Translations under genes and position numbers: made by a program
Source of the DNA: Prevotella sp. UBA2756
GTDB lineage: Bacteria > Bacteroidota > Bacteroidia > Bacteroidales > Bacteroidaceae
Reading direction: 5' to 3'
NCBI GenBank assembly: GCA_002353205.1
Contig: DEJE01000034.1
Coordinates: 1-15,746 of the forward strand
DNA length: 15,746 nt
Shown: in pieces, positions 1 through 7,012 of the stretch
Layout: every line of letters begins with the position of its first letter
Position numbering within the stretch: position 1 is the first letter of the stretch
The notes under the pieces: model-generated
The model's database searches: none
The model's input: only the letters and a program-made list of their open reading frames with translations
What the model was told of the DNA's origin: nothing

Positions 1-1284
1 TGGATTCACCTGAACGTGGACTATCCGTTCAACCTCACCGGAATCCTCTACTTCCCGCGCATCAAGTCGAACCTCGACATTCAGCGCAACAAGATTCAGC
101 TCTACTGCAACCAGGTGTTTGTCACCGACCAGGTGGAAGGCATTGTGCCTGAGTTCCTTACATTGCTCCACGGCGTCATCGACTCGCCCGACATCCCGCT
201 CAACGTCAGCCGCAGCTATCTGCAGAGCGACCGCGACGTGAAAAAAATCTCCACCTACATCACCAAGAAGGTGGCCGACCGCCTGAACAGCATCTTCAAG
301 GAAGACCGCAAGCAGTATGAGGAGAAGTGGGACGACCTGAAGATCTTCATCAACTACGGCATGCTGACGCAGGAAGACTTCTACGACCGCGCCAAGGACT
401 TCTGCCTGCTGAAGGACGTGGACGGCAAGTACTTCACACTCGACGACTACCGCACCCTCATCAAGGACGAACAGACCGACAAGGACGGCAACGTCATCTA
501 CCTCTACGCCACCGACAAGGAGGAACAGTACAGCTACATCGAGGCAGCCCGCAAGAAGGGCTACAGCGTCTTGCTCATGGACGGACAGCTCGACACGCCG
601 ACCGTCTCCATGTTCGAGCAGAAGCTGGAGAAGAGCCGCTTCACACGCGTGGATGCCGACATCGTGGAGCGCCTCATCGTCAAGGAAGACGCACCGAAGA
701 ACGAGCTCGACGCCACACAGTCTGACAATTTGTCAGAGGCGTTCCGCTCGCAGATGCCGAAACTCGAGAAGGCCGAGTTCATGGTCGAGGTGCAGTCGCT
801 CGGCGAAAACGGACAGCCCGTCGTCATCACCCAGAGTGAATACATGCGCCGAATGAAAGACATGAGCCGCTACCAGCAGGGCATGAGCTTCTACGCCACC
901 ATGCCCGACTCCTACAATCTCATCCTCAACGCCGACCACCCGCTCATCAAGCGCGTGCTCGAAGAAGAGACGGCAAGCGTCAGCGAAGCCCTGAAGCCCA
1001 TCGAGAGCGAGATTCGCGGCATGCAGGCACGCGTGGACGTGCTGCGTCAGGAGCAGAACAAGAAGAAGTACGACGAGATCACCCAGGAGGAGAAGGACGA
1101 ACTGAGCAACAGCGAGAAAGCCCTCAACGAGCAGAAGGACAAGAAGAAGGCCGTCATCGCCGACTATGCCAAGGGCAACAAGGTGGTGCACCAGCTCATC
1201 GACCTCGCCTTGCTGCAGAACGGCATGCTGAAGGGTGCAGCCCTCGATGCCTTCCTCAAGCGCTCCGTCGACCTCATCGGCTGA
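1..1284 (+). CDS. htpG: Molecular chaperone HtpG (Hsp90), 3' part
   Basis: HtpG is a cytosolic ATP-dependent chaperone that works as a dimer. The frame is open from base 1 (WIHLNVDYPFNLTGILYFP), so the gene starts outside the window and the N-terminal ATPase domain is not seen. The GTG at 16 is an internal valine, not a start. What remains is the middle domain, including the conserved stretch around DSPDIPLNVSRSYLQSD, and the C-terminal dimerisation domain. Near the C-terminus a lysine/glutamate-rich segment (codons at about 1000-1180) looks like a coiled-coil insert; I recall such inserts as usual in Bacteroidetes HtpG proteins, which are longer than the E. coli one. The gene ends in TGA at 1282-1284 and is followed after 22 bases by a strong intrinsic terminator, so it is probably transcribed separately from the sugar operon downstream. 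Confidence 0.96.
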   Translation, partial: WIHLNVDYPFNLTGILYFPRIKSNLDIQRNKIQLYCNQVFVTDQVEGIVPEFLTLLHGVIDSPDIPLNVSRSYLQSDRDVKKISTYITKKVADRLNSIFKEDRKQYEEKWDDLKIFINYGMLTQEDFYDRAKDFCLLKDVDGKYFTLDDYRTLIKDEQTDKDGNVIYLYATDKEEQYSYIEAARKKGYSVLLMDGQLDTPTVSMFEQKLEKSRFTRVDADIVERLIVKEDAPKNELDATQSDNLSEAFRSQMPKLEKAEFMVEVQSLGENGQPVVITQSEYMRRMKDMSRYQQGMSFYATMPDSYNLILNADHPLIKRVLEEETASVSEALKPIESEIRGMQARVDVLRQEQNKKKYDEITQEEKDELSNSEKALNEQKDKKKAVIADYAKGNKVVHQLIDLALLQNGMLKGAALDAFLKRSVDLIG

Positions 1285-1306
1285 CATCCATGACCATCAT
1301 ACCCAA

Positions 1307-1344
1307 CGGCCTGATTGCTTCGCGGCAATCGGGCCGTTTTTTTT
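1307..1344 (+). terminator. Intrinsic terminator of htpG
   Basis: Arms 1307-1318 and 1325-1336 form a 12-base-pair stem with one G-U pair around a 6-base loop, followed directly by eight T residues (1337-1344). It begins 22 bases after the htpG stop, in the right orientation to end that transcript. Confidence 0.93.
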
Positions 1345-1541
1345 ATTCATCAACGAAGCCGTCTTTCCGAACAGACCGACAGAACAGGCGCTCTGAAATA
1401 TTCGGACAAAAAGGTCGAAAAAGTGCTCTGAGAGTGGCCGCTTTTCAAAATAAAAATCAGACGGGCGCAAATAAGCGATTCTCGCGAAAGTTGTAACGGA
1501 CTGGAAAGAAAGCACTTGTATTTTCTTTACATTTTCGGGGC

Positions 1542-1652
1542 TTTCAAAATGAATCATTTTACACTCCGAAATGGCTCATTTCGGCGTGCAGAATGCGTCA
1601 TTTTGAAGAGCAGAATGCGTCATTTTGGAGTGTAAAATGGCTCATTTTGAAA
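1542..1652. repeat. 22-base phased array forming a 111-base imperfect palindrome
   Basis: ATG triplets fall at 1549, 1571, 1593, 1615, 1637 and 1659, exactly 22 bases apart. The first five units read ATGnnTCATTTy followed by about 10 variable bases, and each holds a small palindrome of the form AAATGnnTCATTT. The sixth (1659) is degenerate. The whole block is also symmetrical about 1597: 1542-1552 pairs with 1642-1652 (11 of 11), 1555-1567 with 1627-1639 (13 of 13), 1569-1573 with 1621-1625, and 1589-1595 with 1599-1605. The period is close to two helical turns, so either a phased protein-binding array or one long RNA hairpin is possible. Confidence 0.85.
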
Positions 1653-1970
1653 AACGGGATGATTTTTCGTGCCGTTTTGTTCGATTCTTTTACCATTTCA
1701 AAAGCTTTCGTCTCTCTAGAATGATAAAAAATCACAGCACAATTTTTCGATTAAAATTATTTACAAAACAAGCATCAATTTCTCACCCCGGAAGCACTTC
1801 GACCTTGCAGAAACGCTATTTCTGATTCGTGGAAAGAATGATGCCGGGGCTTACTTCATTTCTGTCCGAGACATCAGGCAGGTGGATAAACACCAAACGA
1901 CAGCTGCAGAGCATGAGCATTCCTGCGACAAACAATTTTGCATAGAAGGGGAAAGAAAAGCATGGTTTTC

Positions 1971-2002
1971 TTTTCTTTTTTCTCACTTATTTCGTAATTT
2001 TG
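1971..2002 (+). promoter_or_regulatory. Promoter of the rfbB operon
   Basis: TAATTTTG at 1995-2002 matches the Bacteroidetes -7 element TAnnTTTG exactly. The -33 region about 20 bases upstream is T-rich (TTTTC at 1971) and only a weak match to TTTG. The predicted start site is near 2008, which leaves a leader of about 40 bases with an A-rich stretch and AAAAGGA ending 6 bases before the rfbB ATG. Confidence 0.65.
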
Positions 2003-2046
2003 CAGACAAAACAAAGAAATAACATAAACGAAGAAAAGGACGAAAC

Positions 2047-3195
2047 ATGAAGACGTATCTCGTAACAGGTGCCGCCGGCTTTATCGGCGCCAATTTCGTA
2101 AAGTATCTGCTCAACAAGAAGTACAAGGACGAGGACATCCGGGTGATTGTGCTCGACGCTCTGACCTACGCCGGCAACTTGGGCACCATCAAGGACGACA
2201 TCGACGGCCAGCGCTGCGTGTTCGTCAAGGGTGATATCCGCGACCGCGAGCTGGTGGACGGCATCTTTGCCGAGAACGACGTGGACTACGTGGTGAACTT
2301 CGCCGCCGAGAGCCACGTGGACCGCTCGATCGAGGATCCGCAGCTCTTCCTCTCGGTGAACATCCTCGGCACGCAGAACATGCTCGACGCCGCGCGCAAA
2401 GCCTGGGTCATCGGCAAGGGCGACGACGGCTATCCCGTATGGAAGGCAGGCAAGAGGTATCACCAGGTATCGACCGACGAGGTGTACGGTTCGCTGGGTG
2501 CCGACGGTTTCTTCACCGAGGAGACGCCGCTCTGCCCGCACAGCCCCTACTCCGCATCGAAGACGTCGGCCGACATGATTGTGAAAGCCTACGCTGACAC
2601 CTACCACATGCCGGTCAGCATCACGCGCTGCTCGAACAACTACGGCCCCTACCACTTCCCCGAGAAGCTCATTCCGCTGATCATCAACAACATCCTCGCT
2701 GGCAAGCAGCTCCCCGTCTACGGCAAGGGCGAGAACGTGCGCGACTGGCTCTACGTGGAAGACCACTGCAAAGCCATCGACCTCGTGGTGCGCGAAGGAC
2801 GTGAAGGCGAAGTCTACAACGTAGGCGGCCACAACGAGATGAAGAACATCGACATCGTGAAGCTCACCATCAAGACCATCCACGACATGATGGCCGAGGA
2901 CAAGAGCCTGCGCAAGGTGCTCAAGAAGCAGGAACTCGACGAGAACGGCGACATCCGCATCGACTGGATCAACGACGACCTCATCACCTACGTGGCCGAC
3001 CGACTGGGTCACGACATGCGCTATGCCATCGACCCGACGAAGATCAAGGACGAGCTGGGCTGGTATCCCGAGACGAAGTTCGCCGACGGCATCGTGAAGA
3101 CCATCCGTTGGAACCTGGAACATCAGGACTGGATAGCCGACGTTACATCGGGCGACTACCAGAGATACTACGAGCAAATGTACGGCAACCGCTGA
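2047..3195 (+). CDS. rfbB: dTDP-glucose 4,6-dehydratase
   Basis: RmlB/RfbB converts dTDP-D-glucose to dTDP-4-keto-6-deoxy-D-glucose, the branch point for dTDP-linked 6-deoxy sugars, in the cytoplasm with bound NAD. The 382-residue protein is an extended SDR. It has the nucleotide-binding glycine motif TGAAGFIG at residues 7-14, the STDEVYG motif at 142-148 carrying the acid pair D144/E145 used in water removal, and the YSASK motif (Y168, K172). The conserved SNNYGPYHFPEKLIP (196-210) and the VRDWLYVEDH stretch (231-240) belong to this family. A charged segment at about 280-320 makes it somewhat longer than the E. coli enzyme. It is the first gene of a coupled operon, and its TGA overlaps the next ATG by one base (3195). 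Confidence 0.95.
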   Translation: MKTYLVTGAAGFIGANFVKYLLNKKYKDEDIRVIVLDALTYAGNLGTIKDDIDGQRCVFVKGDIRDRELVDGIFAENDVDYVVNFAAESHVDRSIEDPQLFLSVNILGTQNMLDAARKAWVIGKGDDGYPVWKAGKRYHQVSTDEVYGSLGADGFFTEETPLCPHSPYSASKTSADMIVKAYADTYHMPVSITRCSNNYGPYHFPEKLIPLIINNILAGKQLPVYGKGENVRDWLYVEDHCKAIDLVVREGREGEVYNVGGHNEMKNIDIVKLTIKTIHDMMAEDKSLRKVLKKQELDENGDIRIDWINDDLITYVADRLGHDMRYAIDPTKIKDELGWYPETKFADGIVKTIRWNLEHQDWIADVTSGDYQRYYEQMYGNR

Positions 3196-3518
3196 TGGAC
3201 ACGCTGACCAAGGAGCTGCAGACATTTCTCGTCCGGCTGTCGTATCAGCCGGAAACGGTGAGCCACCAGACCGAGCACTACCTGGAACATCTTTTCCATC
3301 TGCTGCCCGTAGATGAAGAAGAAGCCGTGCTACACTATTTCGGTGTGCTCGGCCACCGACAGGAACCGCTGGCCCAATTGGCCCGCGAGCGTAGTCTGTC
3401 GCCCGAAGCCATGATGGAGCAGATTGACACCAACCTGCACCGGCTGGCCATCACGCCCGAATGGCAGATGCTGAAGACGCTCGTCAACCCGCCTTCGGCA
3501 AGCGAAGCTGCCTCATGA
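3195..3518 (+). CDS. Small protein resembling sigma-70 region 4
   Basis: A 107-residue cytosolic protein with no signal peptide or membrane segment. The start is the ATG at 3195, which shares one base with the rfbB stop (TGATG), so translation is probably coupled. Residues about 36-95 look like a sigma-70 region 4 helix-turn-helix: LLPVDEEEAVLHYFGVLG recalls the helix before the turn, and ARERSLSPEAMMEQIDTNLH recalls the recognition part (xLSxExVxQIxxxxLxxL). There is no region 2, so it cannot act as a complete sigma factor. The fold call rests on motif resemblance only. Its place inside a nucleotide-sugar operon suggests a regulatory role, but the role is unknown. Confidence 0.75.
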   Translation: MDTLTKELQTFLVRLSYQPETVSHQTEHYLEHLFHLLPVDEEEAVLHYFGVLGHRQEPLAQLARERSLSPEAMMEQIDTNLHRLAITPEWQMLKTLVNPPSASEAAS

Positions 3519-3550
3519 AAAAACGATTTTACAAGAAAGAAACAACCAAA

Positions 3551-4732
3551 ATGAAGAAGATATTGCTTTTAGGCTCTGGCGAACTGGGCAAGGAGTTCGT
3601 AATCGCGGCAAAGCGCGCAGGGCAGTATGTCATTGCTTGCGACCGCTACGACAACGCGCCCGCCATGCAGGTAGCCGACGAGCGCGAAGTGTTCTCGATG
3701 CTCGACGGCGACGCACTGGAAGCTGTCGTGAAGAAACACCAGCCCGACATCATCGTTCCCGAGATTGAAGCCATCCGCACCGAGCGCCTGTTCCAATTCG
3801 AGGAGCAGGGCATTCAGGTGGTGCCCAGTGCACGTGCGGTGAACTACACGATGAACCGCCGCGCCATCCGCGACCTGGCCAGCAAGGAACTGGGTCTGCG
3901 CACGGCGAAGTATTTCTACGCCAAGACGTTCGACGAGTTCAAGAAGGCTGCCGACGAGATTGGCTTCCCCTGCGTGGTGAAGCCTCTGATGTCGTCGAGC
4001 GGCCACGGACAGAGCTACGTTCACAACGACGACGAGCTGGAGCAGGCCTTCCGCGAGGCCATGGAGGGCAGCCGCGGCGACGTGAAGGAAGTCATCATCG
4101 AAGAGTTCATCGACTTCGACTCCGAGTTCACCCTGCTCACCGTGACACAGAAGAACGCTCCCACCATCTTCTGCCCGCCCATCGGCCACGTGCAGAAAGG
4201 CGGTGACTACCGCGAGAGCTGGCAGCCATACAAGATTTCGGACGCTGCCCTGAAGACGGCGCAGCACATGGCCGACCAGGTGACCAAGGCACTCACGGGA
4301 TACGGAATATGGGGCGTGGAGTTCTTCCTGACCAAACAGGGTGAGGTCATCTTCTCCGAATTGTCACCCCGTCCGCACGACACGGGCATGGTGACGCTCG
4401 GCCACACTACGAACCTCAGCGAGTTCGAGCTGCACTTCCGCGCCGTCATGGGACTGCCCATCGCCGGCATCCACCTGGAGCACGCCGGTGCCAGCGCCGT
4501 CATCCTCTCTCCCGTGGAGAGCCAGGAGCCGCTCGACTACCACGTGGACGAAGCACTGACCGAGGACCGCACGCGCATCCGCATCTTCGGCAAGCCCGAG
4601 GCTCACTTCGGCCGCCGCATGGGCGTGGTGCTCTGCTACGGCGAACCCGATGCCGACACGACAGCCCTGCGCGACAAAGCAAAGCGCCTGGCAAAGACAG
4701 TGCTCGGAACAGACCCCTACATGAAGAAATGA
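3551..4732 (+). CDS. purT: Formate-dependent GAR transformylase (PurT)
   Basis: PurT makes formylglycinamide ribonucleotide from GAR, formate and ATP, a folate-independent route for step 3 of purine synthesis. The 393-residue protein is an ATP-grasp enzyme of the usual length (E. coli 392). It shows LLLGSGELGKE at 5-15, the ATP-binding loop PLMSSSGHGQS (145-155), and GVEFF (255-259) plus FSELSPRPHDTGMVTL (268-283), whose E257 and E270 correspond to the magnesium ligands. I chose the ATG at 3551 because family members begin MKKILLLGSGELG. An in-frame ATG at 3515 overlaps the preceding stop (ATGA) and would add 12 basic residues. Its own stop overlaps the next start as ATGA (4729-4732). A purine gene amid surface-sugar genes is unexpected. 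Confidence 0.93.
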   Translation: MKKILLLGSGELGKEFVIAAKRAGQYVIACDRYDNAPAMQVADEREVFSMLDGDALEAVVKKHQPDIIVPEIEAIRTERLFQFEEQGIQVVPSARAVNYTMNRRAIRDLASKELGLRTAKYFYAKTFDEFKKAADEIGFPCVVKPLMSSSGHGQSYVHNDDELEQAFREAMEGSRGDVKEVIIEEFIDFDSEFTLLTVTQKNAPTIFCPPIGHVQKGGDYRESWQPYKISDAALKTAQHMADQVTKALTGYGIWGVEFFLTKQGEVIFSELSPRPHDTGMVTLGHTTNLSEFELHFRAVMGLPIAGIHLEHAGASAVILSPVESQEPLDYHVDEALTEDRTRIRIFGKPEAHFGRRMGVVLCYGEPDADTTALRDKAKRLAKTVLGTDPYMKK

Positions 4733-5139
4733 AGACGTTAGGAAGAATCATCGACCTGCCGAAAATCACCGATCCGCGAGGCAACCTCACCGTGGCCGAA
4801 CAGCTCAAGGACGTGCCCTTCGACATCAAGCGCGCCTACTGGGTCTACGACGTGCCCGGCGGGGAGAGCCGTGGCGGCCATGCTCACAAGCGGCTCAGGC
4901 AGCTCGTCGTGGCGCTGAGCGGCTCGTTCCACGTCACGCTCGACGACGGTGAGCATCGACAGACCTACCTGCTGAACCATCCGTGGCAGGCTCTGCTCAT
5001 CGAGACCGGCACCTGGCGCACGCTCGACGACTTCTCGTCGGGCGCCGTCTGTCTGGTACTGGCCTCGGAAGTGTTCGACGAGGAGGACTACATCTACGAT
5101 TACGATGATTTCCTGACCTATATCGGCAAGAAGAAATGA
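4729..5139 (+). CDS. fdtA: dTDP-4-keto-6-deoxyglucose 3,4-ketoisomerase (FdtA/QdtA family)
   Basis: This 136-residue, one-domain cupin moves the keto group of dTDP-4-keto-6-deoxyglucose from C-4 to C-3, using the product of the RfbB enzyme encoded three genes upstream. The family signature is clear: RGNL at 17-20, AYWVYDVPGGESRGGHAHK at 36-54 with the two histidines H51 and H53 expected in the active site, then the cupin strands with LVVALSGSFHVTLDDG (59-74) and a C-terminal DEEDYIYDYDDF. FdtA makes the 6-deoxygalactose epimer and QdtA the 6-deoxyglucose epimer; sequence reading alone cannot tell which applies, so the symbol is provisional. The gene overlaps purT and the following gene through ATGA junctions at both ends. 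Confidence 0.87.
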   Translation: MKTLGRIIDLPKITDPRGNLTVAEQLKDVPFDIKRAYWVYDVPGGESRGGHAHKRLRQLVVALSGSFHVTLDDGEHRQTYLLNHPWQALLIETGTWRTLDDFSSGAVCLVLASEVFDEEDYIYDYDDFLTYIGKKK

Positions 5140-6086
5140 ACGAGAGCACGGTAGAGATTGTCAGATACGACGCCAGACGACGCAACGAATGGAACCGCTT
5201 TGTGGCGCAGTCGAAGAACGGCACGTTCCTCTTCGACCGCAACTACATGGACTACCACAGCGACCGCTTCGCCGACCACTCGCTGATGTGCTACGTGAAA
5301 GGCCGTCTCTACGCCCTGCTGCCCGCCAACATCCGCGAAGACACGCTCTTCTCGCACCAAGGACTGACCTACGGCGGCTTGGTGATGTCGGCACACTGCA
5401 CCACGGTTCACCTGATGGAGATCGTCCGCAAGATGAACGAGGGCCTGCGTGCCGAAGGCATCCGACGGGTAGTCTACAAGGCCGTGCCGTGGATCTATCA
5501 TCTTGTGCCCGCCGAAGAAGATCTTTATGCCATCCACCACGAGTGCCGCTACACGCTCCTGGAGCGCGACATTTCCTCGACCGTCATGTTGCAGCGGCCT
5601 TTGGGATGGAAGAAAGACCGCCGTCACGGACTGAAGAAAGCCACCGAGAGCGGCATCGCCGTCGGACAAAGCGCCGACTATGCCACCTTCTGGAACATTC
5701 TGACGCACAATCTGGAGACTTGCCACGGTGTCAGTCCTGTTCATTCGCTCAACGAAATACTGCTTTTGCAGCAGCGTTTTCCGCACAATATCATGCTGTT
5801 TGCAGGTCACAAAGACGGTGAGATGCTCGGCGGATGCGTGGTCTACGTCACTCCGCAGGTGGTCCATGCGCAGTATATCTCGGCCACCCCCGAGGGCAAA
5901 CGGCTCGGTGTGGTCGATGCCATCATCCACCATCTGTTCTTTGAGGCTTTCCCACAGTTCACTTATTTCGATTTCGGAAAGTCGACCGAACAGCACAGCG
6001 ACACGCTCAACGAGAACCTGATCTACCAGAAGGAAGGGTTCGGCGCGCGTGGTGTCTGCTACGACACCTACACATGGGAGCTTTAG
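5136..6086 (+). CDS. FemAB/GNAT-type N-acyltransferase
   Basis: A 316-residue cytosolic protein with two GNAT-like halves. The C-terminal half is the more telling: FAGHKDGEMLGGCVVYV (222-238), a central segment with YISATPEGKRLGVVDAIIHH (247-266), and FDFGKSTEQHSDTLNENLIY (278-297) followed by QKEGFGARG, the usual ending of FemAB-like enzymes. FemAB relatives transfer aminoacyl or acyl groups. The GNAT enzyme FdhC acylates the 3-amino group of a dTDP-3-amino-3,6-dideoxyhexose, and the position right after the 3,4-ketoisomerase gene (ATGA overlap) makes an equivalent role the best guess. The exact acyl donor and sugar are not visible. It is the last gene of the operon; the TAG stop lies within a GC-rich hairpin at 6082-6104. 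Confidence 0.8.
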   Translation: MNESTVEIVRYDARRRNEWNRFVAQSKNGTFLFDRNYMDYHSDRFADHSLMCYVKGRLYALLPANIREDTLFSHQGLTYGGLVMSAHCTTVHLMEIVRKMNEGLRAEGIRRVVYKAVPWIYHLVPAEEDLYAIHHECRYTLLERDISSTVMLQRPLGWKKDRRHGLKKATESGIAVGQSADYATFWNILTHNLETCHGVSPVHSLNEILLLQQRFPHNIMLFAGHKDGEMLGGCVVYVTPQVVHAQYISATPEGKRLGVVDAIIHHLFFEAFPQFTYFDFGKSTEQHSDTLNENLIYQKEGFGARGVCYDTYTWEL

Positions 6087-6136
6087 CGCCCCTGCGGGGC
6101 TAAATGATGAAGGATGAAGGGAGTGAAGAGTGAAAG
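6082..6136 (+). repeat. GC hairpin plus heptamer array after the acyltransferase gene
   Basis: TTTAGC and CCCC (6082-6092) pair with GGGGCTAAA (6096-6104) across a small bulge, with the acyltransferase stop codon inside the left arm. Five consecutive 7-base units follow at 6102-6136 (from AAATGAT, drifting through GAAGGAT to GTGAAAG). The order, GC hairpin then CTAAATGAT then heptamers, matches the block inside the regulator gene at 12358-12420 read on the minus strand. Confidence 0.7.
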
Positions 6137-6137
6137 G

Positions 6138-6217
6138 CTCCCCTCCGACTCCCCCGAGGGGGAGAGATGATTTTTATTTTTCAGGAAGCCTCCCCTCGGG
6201 GAGGTTTGGAGGGGGTC
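6138..6217. repeat. Inverted pair of GC-rich palindromic repeats
   Basis: The copy at 6187-6217 contains CCTCCCCTCGGGGAGG followed by TTTGGAGGGGGTC. The copy at 6138-6164 is the same design in the opposite orientation, with arms CTCCCCC and GGGGGAG around a 2-base centre (6149-6164). The first copy is followed by a T-rich stretch (6170-6180), so it may also terminate the plus-strand operon. The full 31 bases at 6187-6217 recur exactly at 15206-15236. Confidence 0.85.
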
Positions 6218-6283
6218 GCAGTGAAGGATAAATGATCAAGCCTGAATGGCGGTAGATACCCCACCCCTACCACCCCCACAGAC

Positions 6284-6317
6284 AAAAAAACACCGCCCAC
6301 GATAGTCGTGAGCGGTG
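6284..6317 (-). terminator. Intrinsic terminator of the lut operon
   Basis: Arms 6291-6302 and 6306-6317 form a 12-base-pair stem around a 3-base loop; the one odd pair becomes G-U in minus-strand RNA. Seven A residues at 6284-6290 give a U-run just after the stem on the minus strand. It lies 57 bases after the lutC stop. Confidence 0.88.
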
Positions 6318-6373
6318 CAGTGAAAGGGTTGAAAAACCCACTTATGAAACAGCAATTTCTTCTTTTTTTTCGT

Positions 6374-6958
6374 TCAAGGCTCCAGCACGATCGTTGCCGA
6401 ACGGGCTGCCTGAGCACCCATGACGAGCACCTGCGCTATGTCGGCCGTCTTTGACGGTCCGCTGATGAACGTACCGTAGCCATAGTCGTTGAACTGAATG
6501 CGTTTGTATGCCTCGTGCATATTGTTCACAATCTCCGATTTCTTCAGCAGGATGATCAGGTTCTCCGAGATGAAGCACACGGCTTTCTCCACCATCTGCT
6601 GCGGAATCCACACACATGCATTCTCTGCCACGCCGAACATGCCGCGTATGACGCCCACGTCGGTGCCGTTCAATGCCTGCGGTGAGCCGCATGTGTCGGG
6701 ATTGCGCGTAGCAATCGTCACCTCGGGCAGGTTGCTGGCAATCTCCTTGGCATCGGGATAGAGCTCGCGGATCACGTCGTTGATGTCTTGCCCAGGCTCC
6801 AGTTCATACACCTTGCCGCCCACATTCTGCGTCATGGAAATGAACTGCACGAGGGGGTCAGGGTATTTGATGGCCTTGATTTGCGACAAATCGGGCATGT
6901 CGAACTTCTTCTGTATGTTTTTTCTGTACTTCGACAGAATCTCCTCTTTTGTACTCAT
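6374..6958 (-). CDS. lutC: Lactate utilization protein C (LUD domain)
   Basis: LutC/YkgG is the small LUD-domain subunit of the LutABC system, which oxidises L-lactate to pyruvate. The 194-residue protein has the LUD core from about residue 40 on, with the conserved acid/glycine region PDTCGSPQALNGTDVGVI (88-105) and the closing motif GPSKTADIAQVLVMGAQAA (167-185). Many LutC proteins carry GxHGP after this motif; here GAQAARSATIVLE takes its place. It is the third gene of lutA-lutB-lutC, 54 bases after lutB, and is followed by a strong terminator. No signal peptide or membrane segment is seen, as expected for a cytosolic protein. Confidence 0.9.
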   Translation of the reverse strand: MSTKEEILSKYRKNIQKKFDMPDLSQIKAIKYPDPLVQFISMTQNVGGKVYELEPGQDINDVIRELYPDAKEIASNLPEVTIATRNPDTCGSPQALNGTDVGVIRGMFGVAENACVWIPQQMVEKAVCFISENLIILLKKSEIVNNMHEAYKRIQFNDYGYGTFISGPSKTADIAQVLVMGAQAARSATIVLEP

Positions 6959-7012
6959 AACATTGTAATTATAGAATGTTGTAATATAAACTACAAATGA
7001 CGGACGCCGGAC

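Larger units (their letters stand above)
1345..2046. other. Long intergenic gap, no credible gene
   Basis: About 700 bases between the htpG terminator and rfbB. Short open frames occur on both strands, but none has a protein-like composition or a plausible start context. The segment 1467-1530 (starting at GCGCAAATAAG) runs into the phased palindrome array at 1542-1652. It resembles, from memory only, sequence I associate with other Prevotella intergenic regions, so it may be part of an interspersed repeat. The stretch 1660-1960 is AT-rich and I see no structure in it. The rfbB promoter lies at the right end. Confidence 0.6.

Noticed and set aside
733..1287. Leucine/valine-rich minus-strand frame opposite htpG
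   Set aside because: Antisense shadow of the lysine/glutamate-rich HtpG C-terminal segment.
1290..1557. Short frames on both strands just after htpG
   Set aside because: They run through the htpG terminator, have no start context, and their products look random.
1549..1658. CRISPR array
   Set aside because: The 22-base units are contiguous and imperfect, with no unique spacers between conserved repeats and no cas genes nearby.
1987..3225. Long open frame (412 codons) on the minus strand opposite rfbB
   Set aside because: It mirrors rfbB almost base for base; its valine/histidine-rich product is the typical antisense shadow of a GC-rich gene, and rfbB is unmistakable.
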